Made by a program: the position numbers and the translations under genes | Part shown: positions 1-12,923 of the stretch, in pieces | How the letters are laid out: each line of letters begins with the position of its first letter | Numbering within the stretch: the stretch's first letter is position 1 | Assembly: GCA_030848705.1 (NCBI GenBank) | Contig: CM061243.1 | Location: 123,077,659 to 123,141,658, forward strand | From: Heracleum sosnowskyi | Taxonomy: Eukaryota > Streptophyta > Magnoliopsida > Apiales > Apiaceae | Length of the DNA stretch: 64,000 bases | Reading direction: 5' to 3' | The notes under the pieces: model-generated | What the model saw: only the letters and a program-made list of their open reading frames with translations | Told to the model about the DNA's origin: nothing | The model's database searches: none

Positions 1-3000
1 GTGATTGATGGTCACACAACTTGTCTGCTATACTTCAAACTTTTGTTTGGGTGGTGGGGTTTGGATACAGGAAGCTTACAGTGTTTTACAAAGTGCTAAA
101 TGAAATTAGATACCTGAGAATTTTTGGATAGATATCTGAACAAAGTTTAAGTTGTTATAACCATCTGGACAGTTTTAAAAATCGGGTATGTGGCTATCTA
201 AATCAAACAACAAACCTATTCATCCACATATCTCACGTAAAAATCACCAGAAGCGGAGCCTGTGTAAATCCTCTGCTAAAAAAATGAAGAGATAAAGAAA
301 AAAATTCAAATTACCTAAAATGCAGTATTATATATGGGATATCACCAAATATGTAGGGGACCATGATGATGGGTACTCCAAACTTTCTTGCCTTGTCAAA
401 AGAGGCCACTCATGTACTACTAGTCCATAATCTTTGAAAAAATTATATACTTTTGTTCTTTTCTACCATCATATTTATTCATCTTTTGTCCTCAACTCAG
501 CACCCCCACACATTATCAACAATCAAGTCATGTTACATAACATTAACATTTGGTGAGGAATCAGAACTAACCATGTTATGAGTTGGATGGGATTCGCTGT
601 ACTCAGTAAAGATCTTCTCATCGGTGTAATCAGTACCCCATTTATTTGATTGATACATATCCAAAGAATCACATAATTGGAAATGCATTCTAAAATCTTA
701 GTGGAGCTATCAGTTAATCTGGCACAAGTTTCTTGACTGCATCCTTGACTTGAGTCCACTGTACAGCACTGCGTTTCAACAAGAACTGAAGGGCAACTGA
801 AATTTTGGCCAGAAAACTTTATCCTTACATTATAAAAATGATCAAAACCTAAGATAGTTGACAGTCAGTAAAAATAATACTATTAAATGTGAAGTTTAAT
901 ATCGTCAATTCACATAAAATCTGTATATGCTTTCCGAAATATAATTTTTTCTACTAATAGTTGTTTTGATTCGCAATATCAAATGTTGGGGACTAGATTA
1001 TTATGATTTTCTTAGTGTTCTAAGGTAAAGATGATAAGCTAATTAGAACTGAGTTCTGGCTATAAGACAGCATTTGTGAGGTCCAGATGTCCATAGCTCC
1101 CCCACAATAAAAGATACCTACACCACAGAGTGGGTATATATGCTATGATATCTTACAGGGAATGTAATTTTCCTTAAGTCGCTAGATTAGACAAGTGCAT
1201 AAATCTCACAGGTCAGACTCAATCAAACGCTGAGGATTTCACAGCGGATTGGAAGTGTAAAAATGTCTAAACTTCAAGATGTAACAAACTTTTATTTTGG
1301 GAGCCAGGAGGAGCTACAAGTCTAATATCTGTCAAATTGAAGCTTGGGAATCTACAACAGAGTGCCTAAGGCGATTTGACAGAGTTTTTGTTTGGACTGT
1401 TAATTACTTTTTTCAGTTTATTTTGATGTTAATAACATGAATTGATCACACGTTAAAGCTTTCTTAGATATATACATTCTAAGTTAGGTTACACAAACCT
1501 TTTGAACCCCGTGTTATTTACTGAATACTTTACAGAGGATTCACTTGTAATGTTTTGGTCGTCATATAATTTTGAACAAACTTCTGCAATCATACTGGTG
1601 TTTCCTTCATTGTGGGAATTAGGTCCAACATCACTGAGCTATAAGCTATGATAATTATGAAAAGCATGATTCTATTCCATTGTAATAGTCCCTCATTCCC
1701 CGTCAAGACTAAACAGATAGATGTTCTATGATTCTAATCTCTTTTCCTATTTCCTACATATTTTTCTATTTGGGAATCGTACATACGTTGGAAAGACAAG
1801 GACTAAAGACTGATATAACAGACAACAAACCATCACAGAAACCATGTAAATTGGAGGACAAATTTGGTATGATCATTAACATGGAAATATGCAAATATTT
1901 CTTTGTTGTCAACAGCTCAGCAATTTAATGTTAGAATTTCTAGGTCCACCAGACCACCACTGATGGACCTAGATCAGCATTTTCTTCTGAAATCTATCCT
2001 AAAGTTTCATGATTATGGATTTGTGACCATGAAATGGTCCCCTATAGGTACAACTATGTTTCCAAAACAATATCATCTTGCTCAATGTTAGGTTGGTAAT
2101 AATCACAAACAACATGTGCACATAAATGCCAAAACCCACTATGGAAACTCAAGAGCAACTGGGATTATAGATCATTAAAATTAAAGATTTTATTTACCAC
2201 TAGAGAGTAGAGACCATCATCAGAAGTACATTACAGGAGAATACATATTTATATACATTTTTTATTGACGTGGGATGTAAAATCATTACTTTCCATAATT
2301 CCATTAACCAGATTCCCAAATATCAGTGTTTTACACACTTGTAAAAAATTTCTAGGTTGCTGTTTCATTCAAGGAAGTTATCAACACTAAAAGAAGTTGG
2401 ATGATACCACAAATAACAAGTAATTCAATACCAGATGGCCAACCAGTCCATAAACAGGTAATGATTTCCAGATGTGTAAAGGCAATAAGATAATGCTAAT
2501 TTAGCAACAAAAAAAAAGATAATGCTAATAAAATTTACCAGAAAAGTCTTAATTAGTGTGCCTAGTCCAATGGGATCTTTCAAGAGACAGTCATAAAACA
2601 AATTCTCTCATCGTAAAATGCAGCTTGACTATACATAAAAATATATGAGACAATTCACTTTTTAAAAGAGACAGTTATCATGATCCATTCCTACAGATAA
2701 AGATGCAATCTGTAATAAAAGGCTTGATGAAGCCGGTCATTACCTTGTTCATACAGCAATTATTTGTTTCCATTCTGGTCCCACAGAATACACATTTTGT
2801 GAATTCAAGAGATTTCAGTAAAACTTCAATAAAGTACTGTGCTGGCAGATATCAGAAAATTTAGAGAATTATTAACAGGTAGCATCTGAAATTCTAAAAT
2901 CAAACCTTATGAAAGCTATCACGCCAATCCCTGTAATTGGATTTTCCTTAATCCTCCATCTTTTTGTTGACGAGAGTGTTGGCTTTGATGGTACTGATCA

Positions 3001-4826
3001 AATAGCAGACTTGATTCGGTAGTTTCTGTCATTTAAATTCACCCACAAACCATAGTCAACATCACCTGGCAGGCTGCAACAGTAAATCAATTACAAAGTT
3101 TTGCAAGTCCATACAAAATTACAACAGAGTCAAGTTTTGAATAAGCTAGTCCATATTTTACAGCACTAAATCACTGATGGTACAAATGCTAGGATGCAAT
3201 AAGACAAGGCATGTGCATACATTACTAACATACTTCTTCACGAGAAGATTTTGCTGAATCCTAAATAAACACCATACAATTGTACGATATGATCTGATGA
3301 ATCCTAAATGCATATTTTGAATATGAAAACTACTATATAGTTTTTCATTATCTGGGATCTGTACTACTTGGGGTTGGGGGCATATTACATGAAAGTTTCT
3401 CTGATAAACAATACAATGAGTAAAACATTTGTTGTATAGAAGCAATTATATCTTAACTGATCATTAAAATGGAATCAGTTCAGTAGACATATACAAACTT
3501 CTTAGACATTTTAATGTGATGCTGCATAAGATAAAGTTTTCCTGTCAAGTGCATTTTACAGCAAATAAAAAGATAGATTACACATAAAGTAGAAAGCAGG
3601 ACACAAGTTTATGTTAGGATATTACTAAGCAATACAGGAACCGCATAGAAAATAGTAGTGCCATGATAATAAGTTTACCAGCTTTCATAAATTGAGATCT
3701 TTCCTGCAAGTTATAACTTACAATAAAATATATCCTAGGTAGCCAAAAGCCGTCATTCTATGAATTTAGCTAACTAATCATATGTTTTACACCATAAGTA
3801 GCTATGAGCCTATGAGGGAAAACGAGAGGCTATAATAGTAAAGCTGAAACCTGATTATTGGCATAAAAAGCATTCACTGGTTTAGGCTACAATGTAAATA
3901 ATATATATATACCCTGAATCTTCCTAAAACACTTGCAGCACAACTGTGGGAAAGTATCTACTTAATACTAAAATTAAGTCAAGCATAAAGTAATAGTTTA
4001 TAGAGTGCTGATAAATCTATTCAAAAACTGAGCCCTAGATATCAAGTTCTGTTAATGAAACAAGGAGCTTATACTACTTACATAACAAGGTAACGTAAGT
4101 GCCCACGTAACAACTCAAATACTCCATCCATTTACAGCTTGAAGTTTCAAACTAAAAGTGATACATTTTCTTTGAAAATTTCTACACTACAATTCACAAT
4201 AATAATTGTACATAGTAAATGAATCCAGTGGGCTAACACATCGATGATTCTCCAGTAGCAATTCATTGAAGCATAAGTGATAGAAAGCACACTCTTTGTT
4301 GTCATTTATACATCTATACAAAGAAATCGCATCTTCATATCTAACTTTCTGAGAAATTCAAACTTTCTATCTGTATAGCTTTGCAAACTATCAAAGGCAA
4401 CACTAGCCCTCATATATCACTTTACTACATCATGACGTTTTCATATACGAACTACTTCATCTTATTTACCACTAATCAGTAGTAAATTTGGATTCTTCAG
4501 ATAGTGTATACATCCCTTCTGCTCAAATTCAAAAATCCAATACTGACATCTTACTAGCTTATAGTCGTAATGAAGTAATTAACCTTCTTGCTGACCCAGG
4601 AAGTAGTCTCTCCTGTACAGAAAACACCATGTTCTCAACTTAATTCCAATACAATGTGATTGTGAATCTGCAAACGGTTAGCATATATTGATAAGAGTGC
4701 CACACTTTCATTTCTGAAAGGACGCCTTCTAAGTTCTTACATATACAACTATATCGTGATTCATAGAGAATTGAATTTTACGTGATTTACCTGCAGTACA
4801 CACCACGTACTACCAAAGCTTCAACA
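1..4826. other. Region downstream of REV7, no confident gene
   Basis: AT-rich sequence with no long open frame on either strand. It is downstream of the REV7 stop and may include 3' UTR. One short segment on the minus strand looks exon-like: near 3075 a CAG acceptor is followed by a frame reading LPGDVDYGLWVNLNDRNY and then a stop near 3000. I do not recognise the protein and cannot connect it to other exons. A second minus-strand segment near 4585-4620 has an acceptor and donor about 32 bases apart. Nothing else supportable was seen. Confidence 0.4.
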
Positions 4827-6489
4827 TTAAGGCTGCAACCCTGATAGGCTTGGATGTTCCAAATATAATTGCACACCTAGAGGCTCACTACTCATTGACT
4901 TTATGGGAGTTATCAGTGGAGGTTGCTGCCACTGTTGTATATCTGTTGGAATCCATAACTCTGCACCAGTACTCGCAGTAAACTGTGGGAGCGATTGGAA
5001 ATATGATATTATCTGCCACCTACAGTCTGTTAAACAAAAGATAGTAGAATCTAAGTTCCATTCACAGCAAAACATACTAAGAACTTCATTCCGAACCCAT
5101 TATTGACCGTATTTTCTATTAAGTCAAGAAAACCATAAAGCAAAATCTTAAAATATAACAATATTTGAAACATAATGATTGTTACAAACGAACTGTGGGT
5201 GTTAAGCACGTACCCCTGGGCAGAACTTTTGTCAGAGATTCTGACACAGAAAGCTTGGTCAGAAATGACTTTAGAGAGAACTCTAGATCAGTTTGTTCTA
5301 CCTCTGAGTCATAGGACTGATTTACAGTAAGCTTGAAAACAAATCTCTCCACTGGGATGTTCTCTTTGTCGAAAAAAACAACTGCAACTCTCTCCACCAG
5401 TCCCTAACCAAGTTGGAGGAACATGTTAGCTTCACTAAAACTCACTGGTAAATTATTCATAATGAAGGTCGTTAATATGCCATGAGTACTACAATGGTAA
5501 AACAACTGAATAATTAGCCTGAGTGTTTTCCGGAATGAAATTGTCCGTTACGAGCAGACGTTTTAAATACAGACATCAGCAATTCATGGTTAGCCTCTAA
5601 ATCAAATGTCAACTTTTCAAGAATACAGTTAATAAGCATAATTAGACAATTCATAATCAATAATGAAACATCAATTTATACTCTAGCTGCTCCATTAAGA
5701 GTCCAATCTCAAAATTATACTAAACATTGTATCATAAATTTAATTCAATATATATTCCGAACACTAACGTGTACACAGTTCAGTGGTAAGTTTTGTCAGT
5801 ATTTGACGTTACAGTTCACAGTGTCTATAGAACTCATAACTTATACTCGAAAGAATATTACAATAAGAGAGACCTTTTCAATGGAAGGAAGTAATCCAGT
5901 AAGAGAATCATGAATGTAGGCGCTAAGTTGAGGATGTCGAGCCTTATGAGCCACTACATTCATATACCGCCTCCTTTCAAACGCACCTACACAGCATTAT
6001 CAAATCAAATCGTAAACACACAACAAAATCACACATAGGCAACTGCATTTCCACCGAATAAAGATAAAAACCAATAACCAACTGCAAGTGGAATAACTGA
6101 CTTGCTTTAATTGTTCAACAATTAGTCAATAACAGACAATTACGCATATTAATACCGATAAATTCAACTATAAACTCCGATTCGTTTCGATAATTATCTC
6201 AAAATCAAGTGAATCAACAAATAATTAATAAACAAAAAAAGAATTACAGTAGTAGAACGATACGCACCGGGAGAATAAACGCCTTTGAGAAACACAATTG
6301 AAGTAATAGCAACCTCCATGAACTCAACCAGTATTCGAGCCGTTTCGCCTGCAAATTTTCAAATTATACATACACATAAAAATAAATATTATTTGATGAC
6401 TTGATGTTGATTGAATGTTAAGAAAGGGGAAAGTGAGGAATAAAACGAAGCAAACCTTGAGGAGAAGTTTGATTCTTCCTTTTATACAT
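4827..6489 (-). CDS. REV7: REV7/MAD2L2, HORMA subunit of DNA polymerase zeta
   Basis: Accessory HORMA-domain protein that bridges REV3 and REV1 in translesion DNA synthesis in the nucleus. Exons read on the minus strand: 6489-6456, 6348-6268, 5986-5874, 5403-5214, 5026-4827. All junctions are GT..AG and phases close exactly to 618 nt, giving 205 aa, the usual size of the family. Recognisable segments in order are GETARILVEFMEVAITS (residues 12-28), the ERRRYMNVVAHKARHPQL region, VERVAVVFFDKENIPVERF (HORMA core), and DCRWQIISYFQ leading into the safety-belt tail that ends SGLQP. The first exon holds only 11 codons plus one base. The start is the only ATG in that exon, and a CT/GA-rich tract lies directly upstream in the 5' UTR. 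No damaged codon was seen, so I regard the gene as intact. Identification is from conserved sequence, not a search. Confidence 0.93.
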
Positions 6490-6499
6490 CGTCAAATCG

Positions 6500-6592
6500 C
6501 CTCTCTCTCTCTCTCTCTCTATATCTCTCTCCCTCTCTATCTCTCTCCCTCCCTCCCTCTCTCTCTGATATCTCTCGCTCTCTCTCGACTAC
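6500..6592. repeat. CT/GA microsatellite in REV7 5' leader
   Basis: Imperfect (CT)n/(CCCT)n tract beginning about 11 bases upstream of the REV7 start codon. It reads as GA repeats on the transcribed strand. Such GA tracts are common in plant 5' UTRs and core promoters; a regulatory role here is inference. Confidence 0.8.
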
Positions 6593-7040
6593 CAGTTCAG
6601 TTAGTGACTTCGAGAACCTGAAAAATTATTAAGAAATAAACCAGCGCTCAATAAAAAGAAAAAGTATCGCTAAATGTCATAAAATTTTGCTTCATGTAGT
6701 AATGAGAAATTACTCTTAAGTAATGTGTTTGACAGGTCACTGCTAATTTCCAACGCGCCTAGACATCACACTAGACATCACCTATTTAATTATAGGTTAA
6801 TTCAATTTAATTTAAAATTTACTTCCATAATATTTATTTGAATAAATTAAATATTTTAAAAACAAGGTCACCAGAAATTTGAAATTATATTAATATATTT
6901 TTGTAGAAATAATATAATTGGTTAAAAAATCAACATTTAAAGTTATTAATTATATAATTATATTTTGAGTGAAAATTATAAAATGTAAATTCAATAAAAG
7001 TTATTATATTAAAAGATGGATATATATATATATATATATA
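6593..7040. other. REV7 upstream region and TA microsatellite
   Basis: AT-rich intergenic DNA upstream of REV7 that ends in an uninterrupted TA run (about 7019-7040). This run is the left part of the microsatellite into which the Helitron inserted. No gene seen. Confidence 0.6.
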
Positions 7041-8250
7041 TCTATACTATATTATTAAAAACGAAACATTAAATGTTTTGGTCGGTCGTCGGTCGGTCGG
7101 TATTTGGTCCGATTCACGGACCTATCTATAATCAATTTATTAATAACCAATTACCTTTTTTCACTACATTACCTATTTTATATTTTTTTTAAACCAAACC
7201 AACTCATCTTCTAAAAATAAAACGGGCAACATATATATAATATGGTAATATTATTACATATTTATAACCGATTACCTTTTTCAGCTAAAACACATTATTT
7301 TTATATTTTTTACCTAAAACAACTCATCTTAGGACACATATATGGAAACCAAGTTATTGATAACCAATTACTTTTTTCAGCTAAAACATATTACCTATTT
7401 CATATATCTATTTAACTAAAACAAATCATTTTCTAAAAATAAGACGGGCAATATATATATAAAATGGTAATATTATTATATATTTATAATCGACAGCTAA
7501 AACACATTATGTGTTTTATATTTTCTAACTAAAACAACTTATTTTATAAATATAATACATGCAAAATAAATATACAATGGTAATATAGTTTTATATAAAT
7601 ATTAATAAATAACAAGTTATTCTTTTCAGCTAAAACAAATTACCTCTTTATATTTTCTAACTTAAACAACTAATTTTCTAAAAGTAATGCAGACGTATAT
7701 ATAAAAAAATCAATATAATTTTATATAATTGTTAATAAGTAACTAATTATCTTTTTAAGGATATTATTTGTTTATATTTTTTAACTGAAACAACTCATGT
7801 TCAAATTAAAAATAACACGGGCAAAAGATAGATATATTGGTAATATTATTATATTAAACTTATGAAATTCATGTTTATTATAATTTTTTAACATTCAATT
7901 TAAACGAGATAATTAATAAAAATAAAAGTAACAGTATATTCAAATAAACTCGGTATATTGAACAAGCACATATTTTGATATTTGCACTTAAGTCCCTTTT
8001 TAGATTTTTAAGAGGAAAAAAATACGAATCATTAGATATGTTATTTTAAAATATTTTATATTTTAATATCTAAAATACTACTATTGATGACGTCAATAAT
8101 GTATTAAATTTAAATATTATATTGTTATATTTATAAATCCAATATATATTTATATATTAAAATTTTATCAAATTATATATAATAACTAAAATCTAAATAA
8201 AAAATAAGAAAATATTAAAAAAGACCGTGCATCGCACGGGATATAAGCTA

Positions 8251-8251
<1 letters not shown>
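7041..8251 (+). mobile_element. Non-autonomous Helitron
   Basis: The left end is TCTATACTATATTATTAAAA, the typical plant Helitron 5' terminus. The right end is CTAG (8248-8251), preceded by a perfect 6-bp hairpin, CCGTGC (8225-8230) and GCACGG (8234-8239) with a 3-base loop, at the expected distance. The insertion lies between A (7040) and T (8252) without target duplication, as expected for Helitrons. There is no Rep/helicase coding potential, so the 1.2-kb element is non-autonomous. The interior (about 7130-7860) contains several degenerate tandem copies of a 120-150 bp unit recognisable by the phrases AACCAATTACCTTTTTCAG and AAACGGGCAA. Captured gene sequence was not seen. Confidence 0.9.

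Positions 8252-8308
<57 letters not shown>
8252..8308. repeat. Compound (TA)n(GT)n microsatellite
   Basis: A TA run followed by a GT run. It continues the TA tract interrupted by the Helitron, so the original locus was one compound microsatellite. Confidence 0.9.
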
Positions 8309-8539
8309 AAGTATATTTTTCATTTTCAGAAGGAAAAAAAAATTCGAGTTACATTCAACATAATTTAAGTTAACTCTAGATCTTTGGACTCATCTTAATA
8401 AAATTACTTTACATTTTTATTAGCTACAATCAATAAAAAAATAATTACATATGAAATATTAATTTATGTAAAATAATATGCTTATTGCTTTTGCTACAGA
8501 AATTTACTTAAAACGTGCAACATTTGTTCTTTATTTTAA

Positions 8540-9565
8540 AACATATTTTAATGATTTTTAATTTTTTTTAAAAAAATTACTTATTTTAACATGCCAGCAT
8601 ATTTTTTTAACAAATATAATTAATATAATTAAAACACTTCTAAAAACATCACAGGAGATTACTTTTTTTTTTTTAATTAAAACATGTTTTCTTTTCTAGT
8701 TGTCCTTAACTTTTAATTATTTTAAAAAAAACTTACTTATTTTTAACATGCTAACAAATTTTTTAAACAAATACAATTAATATAATTAAAACATTTCTAA
8801 AAACATTACAGACATTTATTTTTTTTAATTAAAACATCTTATCTTTTATGTTTGTCCTTATTATTAATATTGTTTTAATAAATAAGAAAATAATATTAAT
8901 AATTTCTCATTTATCTTCATAAGACCCATTTGTATTCTTTATTAATTTTTTCTATGTTCCAATTAATATTTAAATTTCTCATTTTATAATTTATCATATT
9001 AGTTTTTATTTTTTATTTAATATTTTCCATTTTCATTAATTTTTTTAATTTGTCATTTTTTAATCTCATTTGATAGCAGGTGCGGGTTATGAGATAGTAT
9101 AAATTATAGTGATATAATTTTGAAATTTGAGAGTAACGTTAGTGATATAAACAAATAAGTTTATAGTTCAGTGGTTGGTTTCTAAAAGTTTATAGTTCAG
9201 TGGTTGGTTTCTAAAAGTATATAAAGTTCGGTGATAAAAAAATTCATTTTTCCTTTTTTAATTTCTCATATTAATTTTTATTCTTTATTTAATATTTTTT
9301 GTTAGCTTTTCTATTTGTTTTTATTATTAACATTATTAAAATAAGATTAATAATGTCCAACTTATCTTACTTAGCTCCATTTATATTCTTAATTAGTTTT
9401 TCTATGTTTCAATTAATATTTAAGTTTCTCATTTTATAATTTATCATATTAGTTTTTATTTTTTATTTAATATTTTCCATTTTCATTAATTTTTTTAATT
9501 TGTCATTTTTTAATCTCATTTGATAGCAGGTGTGGGTTATGAGATAGTATAAATTATAGTCAAAA
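8540..9565. repeat. AT-rich tandem duplications
   Basis: Two copies of a roughly 157-bp unit (around 8550-8706 and 8707-8862; landmark AACATGC followed by AATTAATATAATTAAAACA) are followed by two copies of a roughly 450-bp unit. In these the segments 8866-9112 and 9316-9562 match closely and both end GAGATAGTATAAATTATAGT. A 30-bp unit containing TATAGTTCAGTGGTTGG is repeated twice at 9157-9217. No coding potential and no clear terminal repeats. Confidence 0.7.
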
Positions 9566-10889
9566 TAAAATAAAACTAGCTTATCATAACAACATCCAAA
9601 AATAGTATTCTTCTAAAGAAAATATAATTGATGATAACATGTTTATGTCATGTTTTTAAGAAAAGTTTAGGTTATTGTATAATAAAAATATAACACTTTT
9701 TAAAAAAATAAAAAAAATTGTAACTATCCTTTTAATGAAAATTGTTATAAAGATATAATTACATCTAAAATCTTGTAATATAATTTGTTTTGGGATAACT
9801 CTATAAACTGTAGTAATAAGCAAGACAGGAGTTGTATTATCAGCCGCCACTCCCACAGTCTTGGAGAGAACATTGGTCAACTGTATCTCCTTAAGAATCA
9901 GGTATTTCTTCTTTCTTCAGCTTTTATTACATATACTTATATCTGCACAATATATCTAAATGCAGACTCATAGATTAATTTAGTTTTGATTTTTTTTGTT
10001 TGCATGAATTTGCGTTTCCTTGATTATTCGATTATGGGTATCTAAATTAGTGGTGCCCACATAATAAAATTGTATAGTTATTGAAATTTTGATGAATATA
10101 TAAGGCATTATGAGGAAGCTTTTGAGTTTGTGATGTTATGTGTTTGATGAAAGTCCCCTGAGAATCATGTTTTAGAAAGTTGATGCAGTAAATGGGAAAA
10201 GGAATGTAATTGAAAAACTTACTAGAAATGCCGAATTCTAGAGAACAGTGGCCCGATTTACAGTAGTTCAGAACCACAGCCTTTGTGGCCTATTACATGC
10301 GTTGCGTGAAGAAGGCAAAATGTTGTCATGCTAGTGTTTGAAATTGGAGACCTTGGTTTAGTACTTTTTTAGACAATTTAACGCAATTTTTCATTTAAAA
10401 CTAAAATGATGGTGATGTAATTTTGATAGTTTTATATGATTTCAGAAACTCTATACTCCGTTAGATGCAAAATCACGGTTTGCTGGTACCATTGGTGTTA
10501 GTGTTGGTTACTCTATATTTTTATTTGTCTATTAATGTAAAATTGGTTTCTGCATAGTTTATAAAAAGATTACTGTATTTACTGCATTGTCTAACTATGT
10601 TTAAATTTAAGATCAAAATTTAAACTTTGGTTGGATCCATATGGTTGATAGGCGGTTTGCTTTTTTATGGATCCAAAGATTATATGAAAAGTTCCATCCA
10701 GGTTAATGTTGAATAACTGATGTTTTTTTTTGAGTAGGGGCAAACCAAGTATGATAAAACAAACCCCATTATTGCCTATTCTAATGTATACATGTACTGC
10801 ATGTGCTATAGGTGGGCCAAGGTTTGCATTATCGAAAACTTGGTGAGTTGATTGAGGATTGAGGGAGGGGGGATTGGTGAAGGAAGAAG
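9566..10889. other. Upstream region of the YrdC gene
   Basis: No gene recognised. A segment around 9785-9901 ends in a good donor (CAG|GTATTT) and could be a 5' UTR exon of the downstream plus-strand gene, but this is speculation. An in-frame TGA lies 9 bases upstream of the chosen ATG, so no upstream coding exon reads straight into it. Confidence 0.4.
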
Positions 10890-12923
10890 ATGGCTTGGAA
10901 ATGTGGAGCAATGGCAGGACCTCTTGGGCCGAGTTTGGTGCGTCCCGCTACGGAAGAATTTACAAAAGAAGCAATTACAGCCCTTAGAGCTGGCAAGGTC
11001 ATAGCTGTTCCTACTGATACTCTCTATGGATTTGCTTGTGATGCTTGGTATGCATATTATTTGGTACATAAGCTATCTGTAAAAAACTATTTTATAGCAT
11101 TCTCATGGTTGATATAACTTGAGGCATATTGTAGCTCTTTGGGAGCAGTAAATAGGATCTATGATATTAAAGGGCGTCAATATACAAGTCCACTTGCAAT
11201 CTGTGTTGGGGATGTACATGACATTGGGAAGTTTGCAGTAACTGATCATCTGCCTCACCGCTTGCTTGATAATTTACTTCCAGGACCCGTAACTGTGGTG
11301 TTAAGGCGAGGTTTGCTTCTTAGCAACCTATTTTTTTTTTTTATTTAAAAAATTGTTTAGAAGTGATTAACTACCGATTGTGGTTATCTTAGAACAAGCT
11401 GTTTAGGGAAATAACTTACTGTTGCTGGTTCAAGAACCCTCATTTCAACTTTAACTGTACAATGCCCGATCATCCTTGAAATCTACTTTAACTGATAGCA
11501 ACAATTTGTTTTCTGTCACGTCTTCTTGCAAGTATCTTACCTTCAATCTTAGTCTTCCTCTCACTCTGACTTCTGTAGAAAACATTTGGCTTATTCCATT
11601 GTTGGCATGACTGCTAGTGCAGTTTTAGATAAGGTTCATCACTTTGAATATATTTTTTGTTATGTTTTCTTAAATATTTTGTGATCAGATGTTAGAGTTT
11701 GGATATTTTACAGGAGATTCAAGTATTTTGGAAAAGTCACTGAATCCTGGCTTAAATAGCATAGGTGTTCGAGTGCCTGATAGTAACTTTATTAGGTTAA
11801 TTGCTCGGGGTTCTGGTAGTGCACTGGCACTAACTAGCGCAAATCTCAGTGGAAAGCCAAGCAGTGTAGATATAAAAGACTTCGAGAACCTTTGGGAACA
11901 TTGTGCATACGTATATGATGGTGGAGTGCTTCCATCTGGGCGTGCTGGTTCAACAGTTGTGGATCTTACTAGCATGGGAAAGTACAAGATTCTGAGGCCC
12001 GGAAGGTAAGCATCTGAATTGGTACGAGTACAGATGATTCTGTTGTTAAAAAGGTTTAATCACAACCATCTGACATAATAGGGTATATTAAAAATTGGGA
12101 ATACACACCATCGTGGTTGCATGATCAGATACCCTTTACGTGTAGAGTTTACGTAGACATTCTCTTCATTAATTATGCAGTGAGTAGTCTTTATTTTCAA
12201 CATTTATAATTGCAATTAGAAGTAACGAAGTTATATTCTTTTAGAGTTGGTGGAAAATATATTGACTTCGATATTCTGTATGAATCACATCAATTTGAAG
12301 AAAACCTAGGATTAACATGTAATTATAATGCTGAAATTTCCAGGGTGTGTTGAATTGTTGTTTATGGTATGTCTTGTTCATTTTGTCTGCTATCCGAAAA
12401 TCATAGATGCTAATAGGGCCCCTGCTATTATGCTGCTTGACCACCTTTCTAAAAGTTAGGTTTGGCTAGTCGATCTTCATAAGATCTTTTCTACTAAACT
12501 TGATAGTTGAATGAAATGTAAATATTTCTTCGGTGTTCATTCAGGTCAGCATTTACTATCTACCCCTAAGATATTGAACCTTTTCGTACTTATATTTCTT
12601 TTTTGCATTGGGTAAATGATTTCAAAACTAATAGACTTATATAGTTATATGTCTGAATCATCATGCATTATCCTCCAGTCCCATCTGAAGCGGACATAAT
12701 CTTTTTACTATCAGACACCTTCATAAAATATCATTGAAAATAGAGGAGAATTTGGTTAATGAAACATCTATGTACCTACTTTTGTTAACCTCTATTATCT
12801 GTTTCTCATCTATCAATGTTCCAAGTATTCTTGTAATATTGTGTTCGTCTTGACAGTGCTGCAGTTGAAACTATCGAAGTCTTGCAGAGACACTCCCTAA
12901 TAGAGGACAAAGTTGCTTCTTAA
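10890..12923 (+). CDS. YRDC: YrdC/Sua5-domain threonylcarbamoyl-AMP synthase
   Basis: Makes threonylcarbamoyl-adenylate from threonine, bicarbonate and ATP, the first step of t6A formation at position 37 of ANN-decoding tRNAs. Exons are 10890-11047, 11135-11310, 11714-12005 and 12857-12923, all with GT..AG introns; phases close to 693 nt, giving 230 aa. Conserved YrdC features in order: RPATEEFTKEAITALRAGKV then PTDTLYGFACDA (nucleotide/threonine pocket, residues about 37-52), IKGR and SPLAICVGD, LLPGPVTVVLRRG, IGVRVPD, the signature ALTSANLSGKP, and GGVLPSGRAGSTVVDL. The whole single-domain core is present without the extra C-terminal Sua5 domain, as usual for plant and animal YRDC. The ATG chosen is the first in the frame after a stop. 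No obvious transit peptide is visible on this start; an alternative upstream exon could supply one. Confidence 0.92.

Noticed and set aside
6415..6621. 68-aa plus frame rich in Ser/Leu
   Set aside because: Translation of the CT microsatellite opposite the first REV7 exon.
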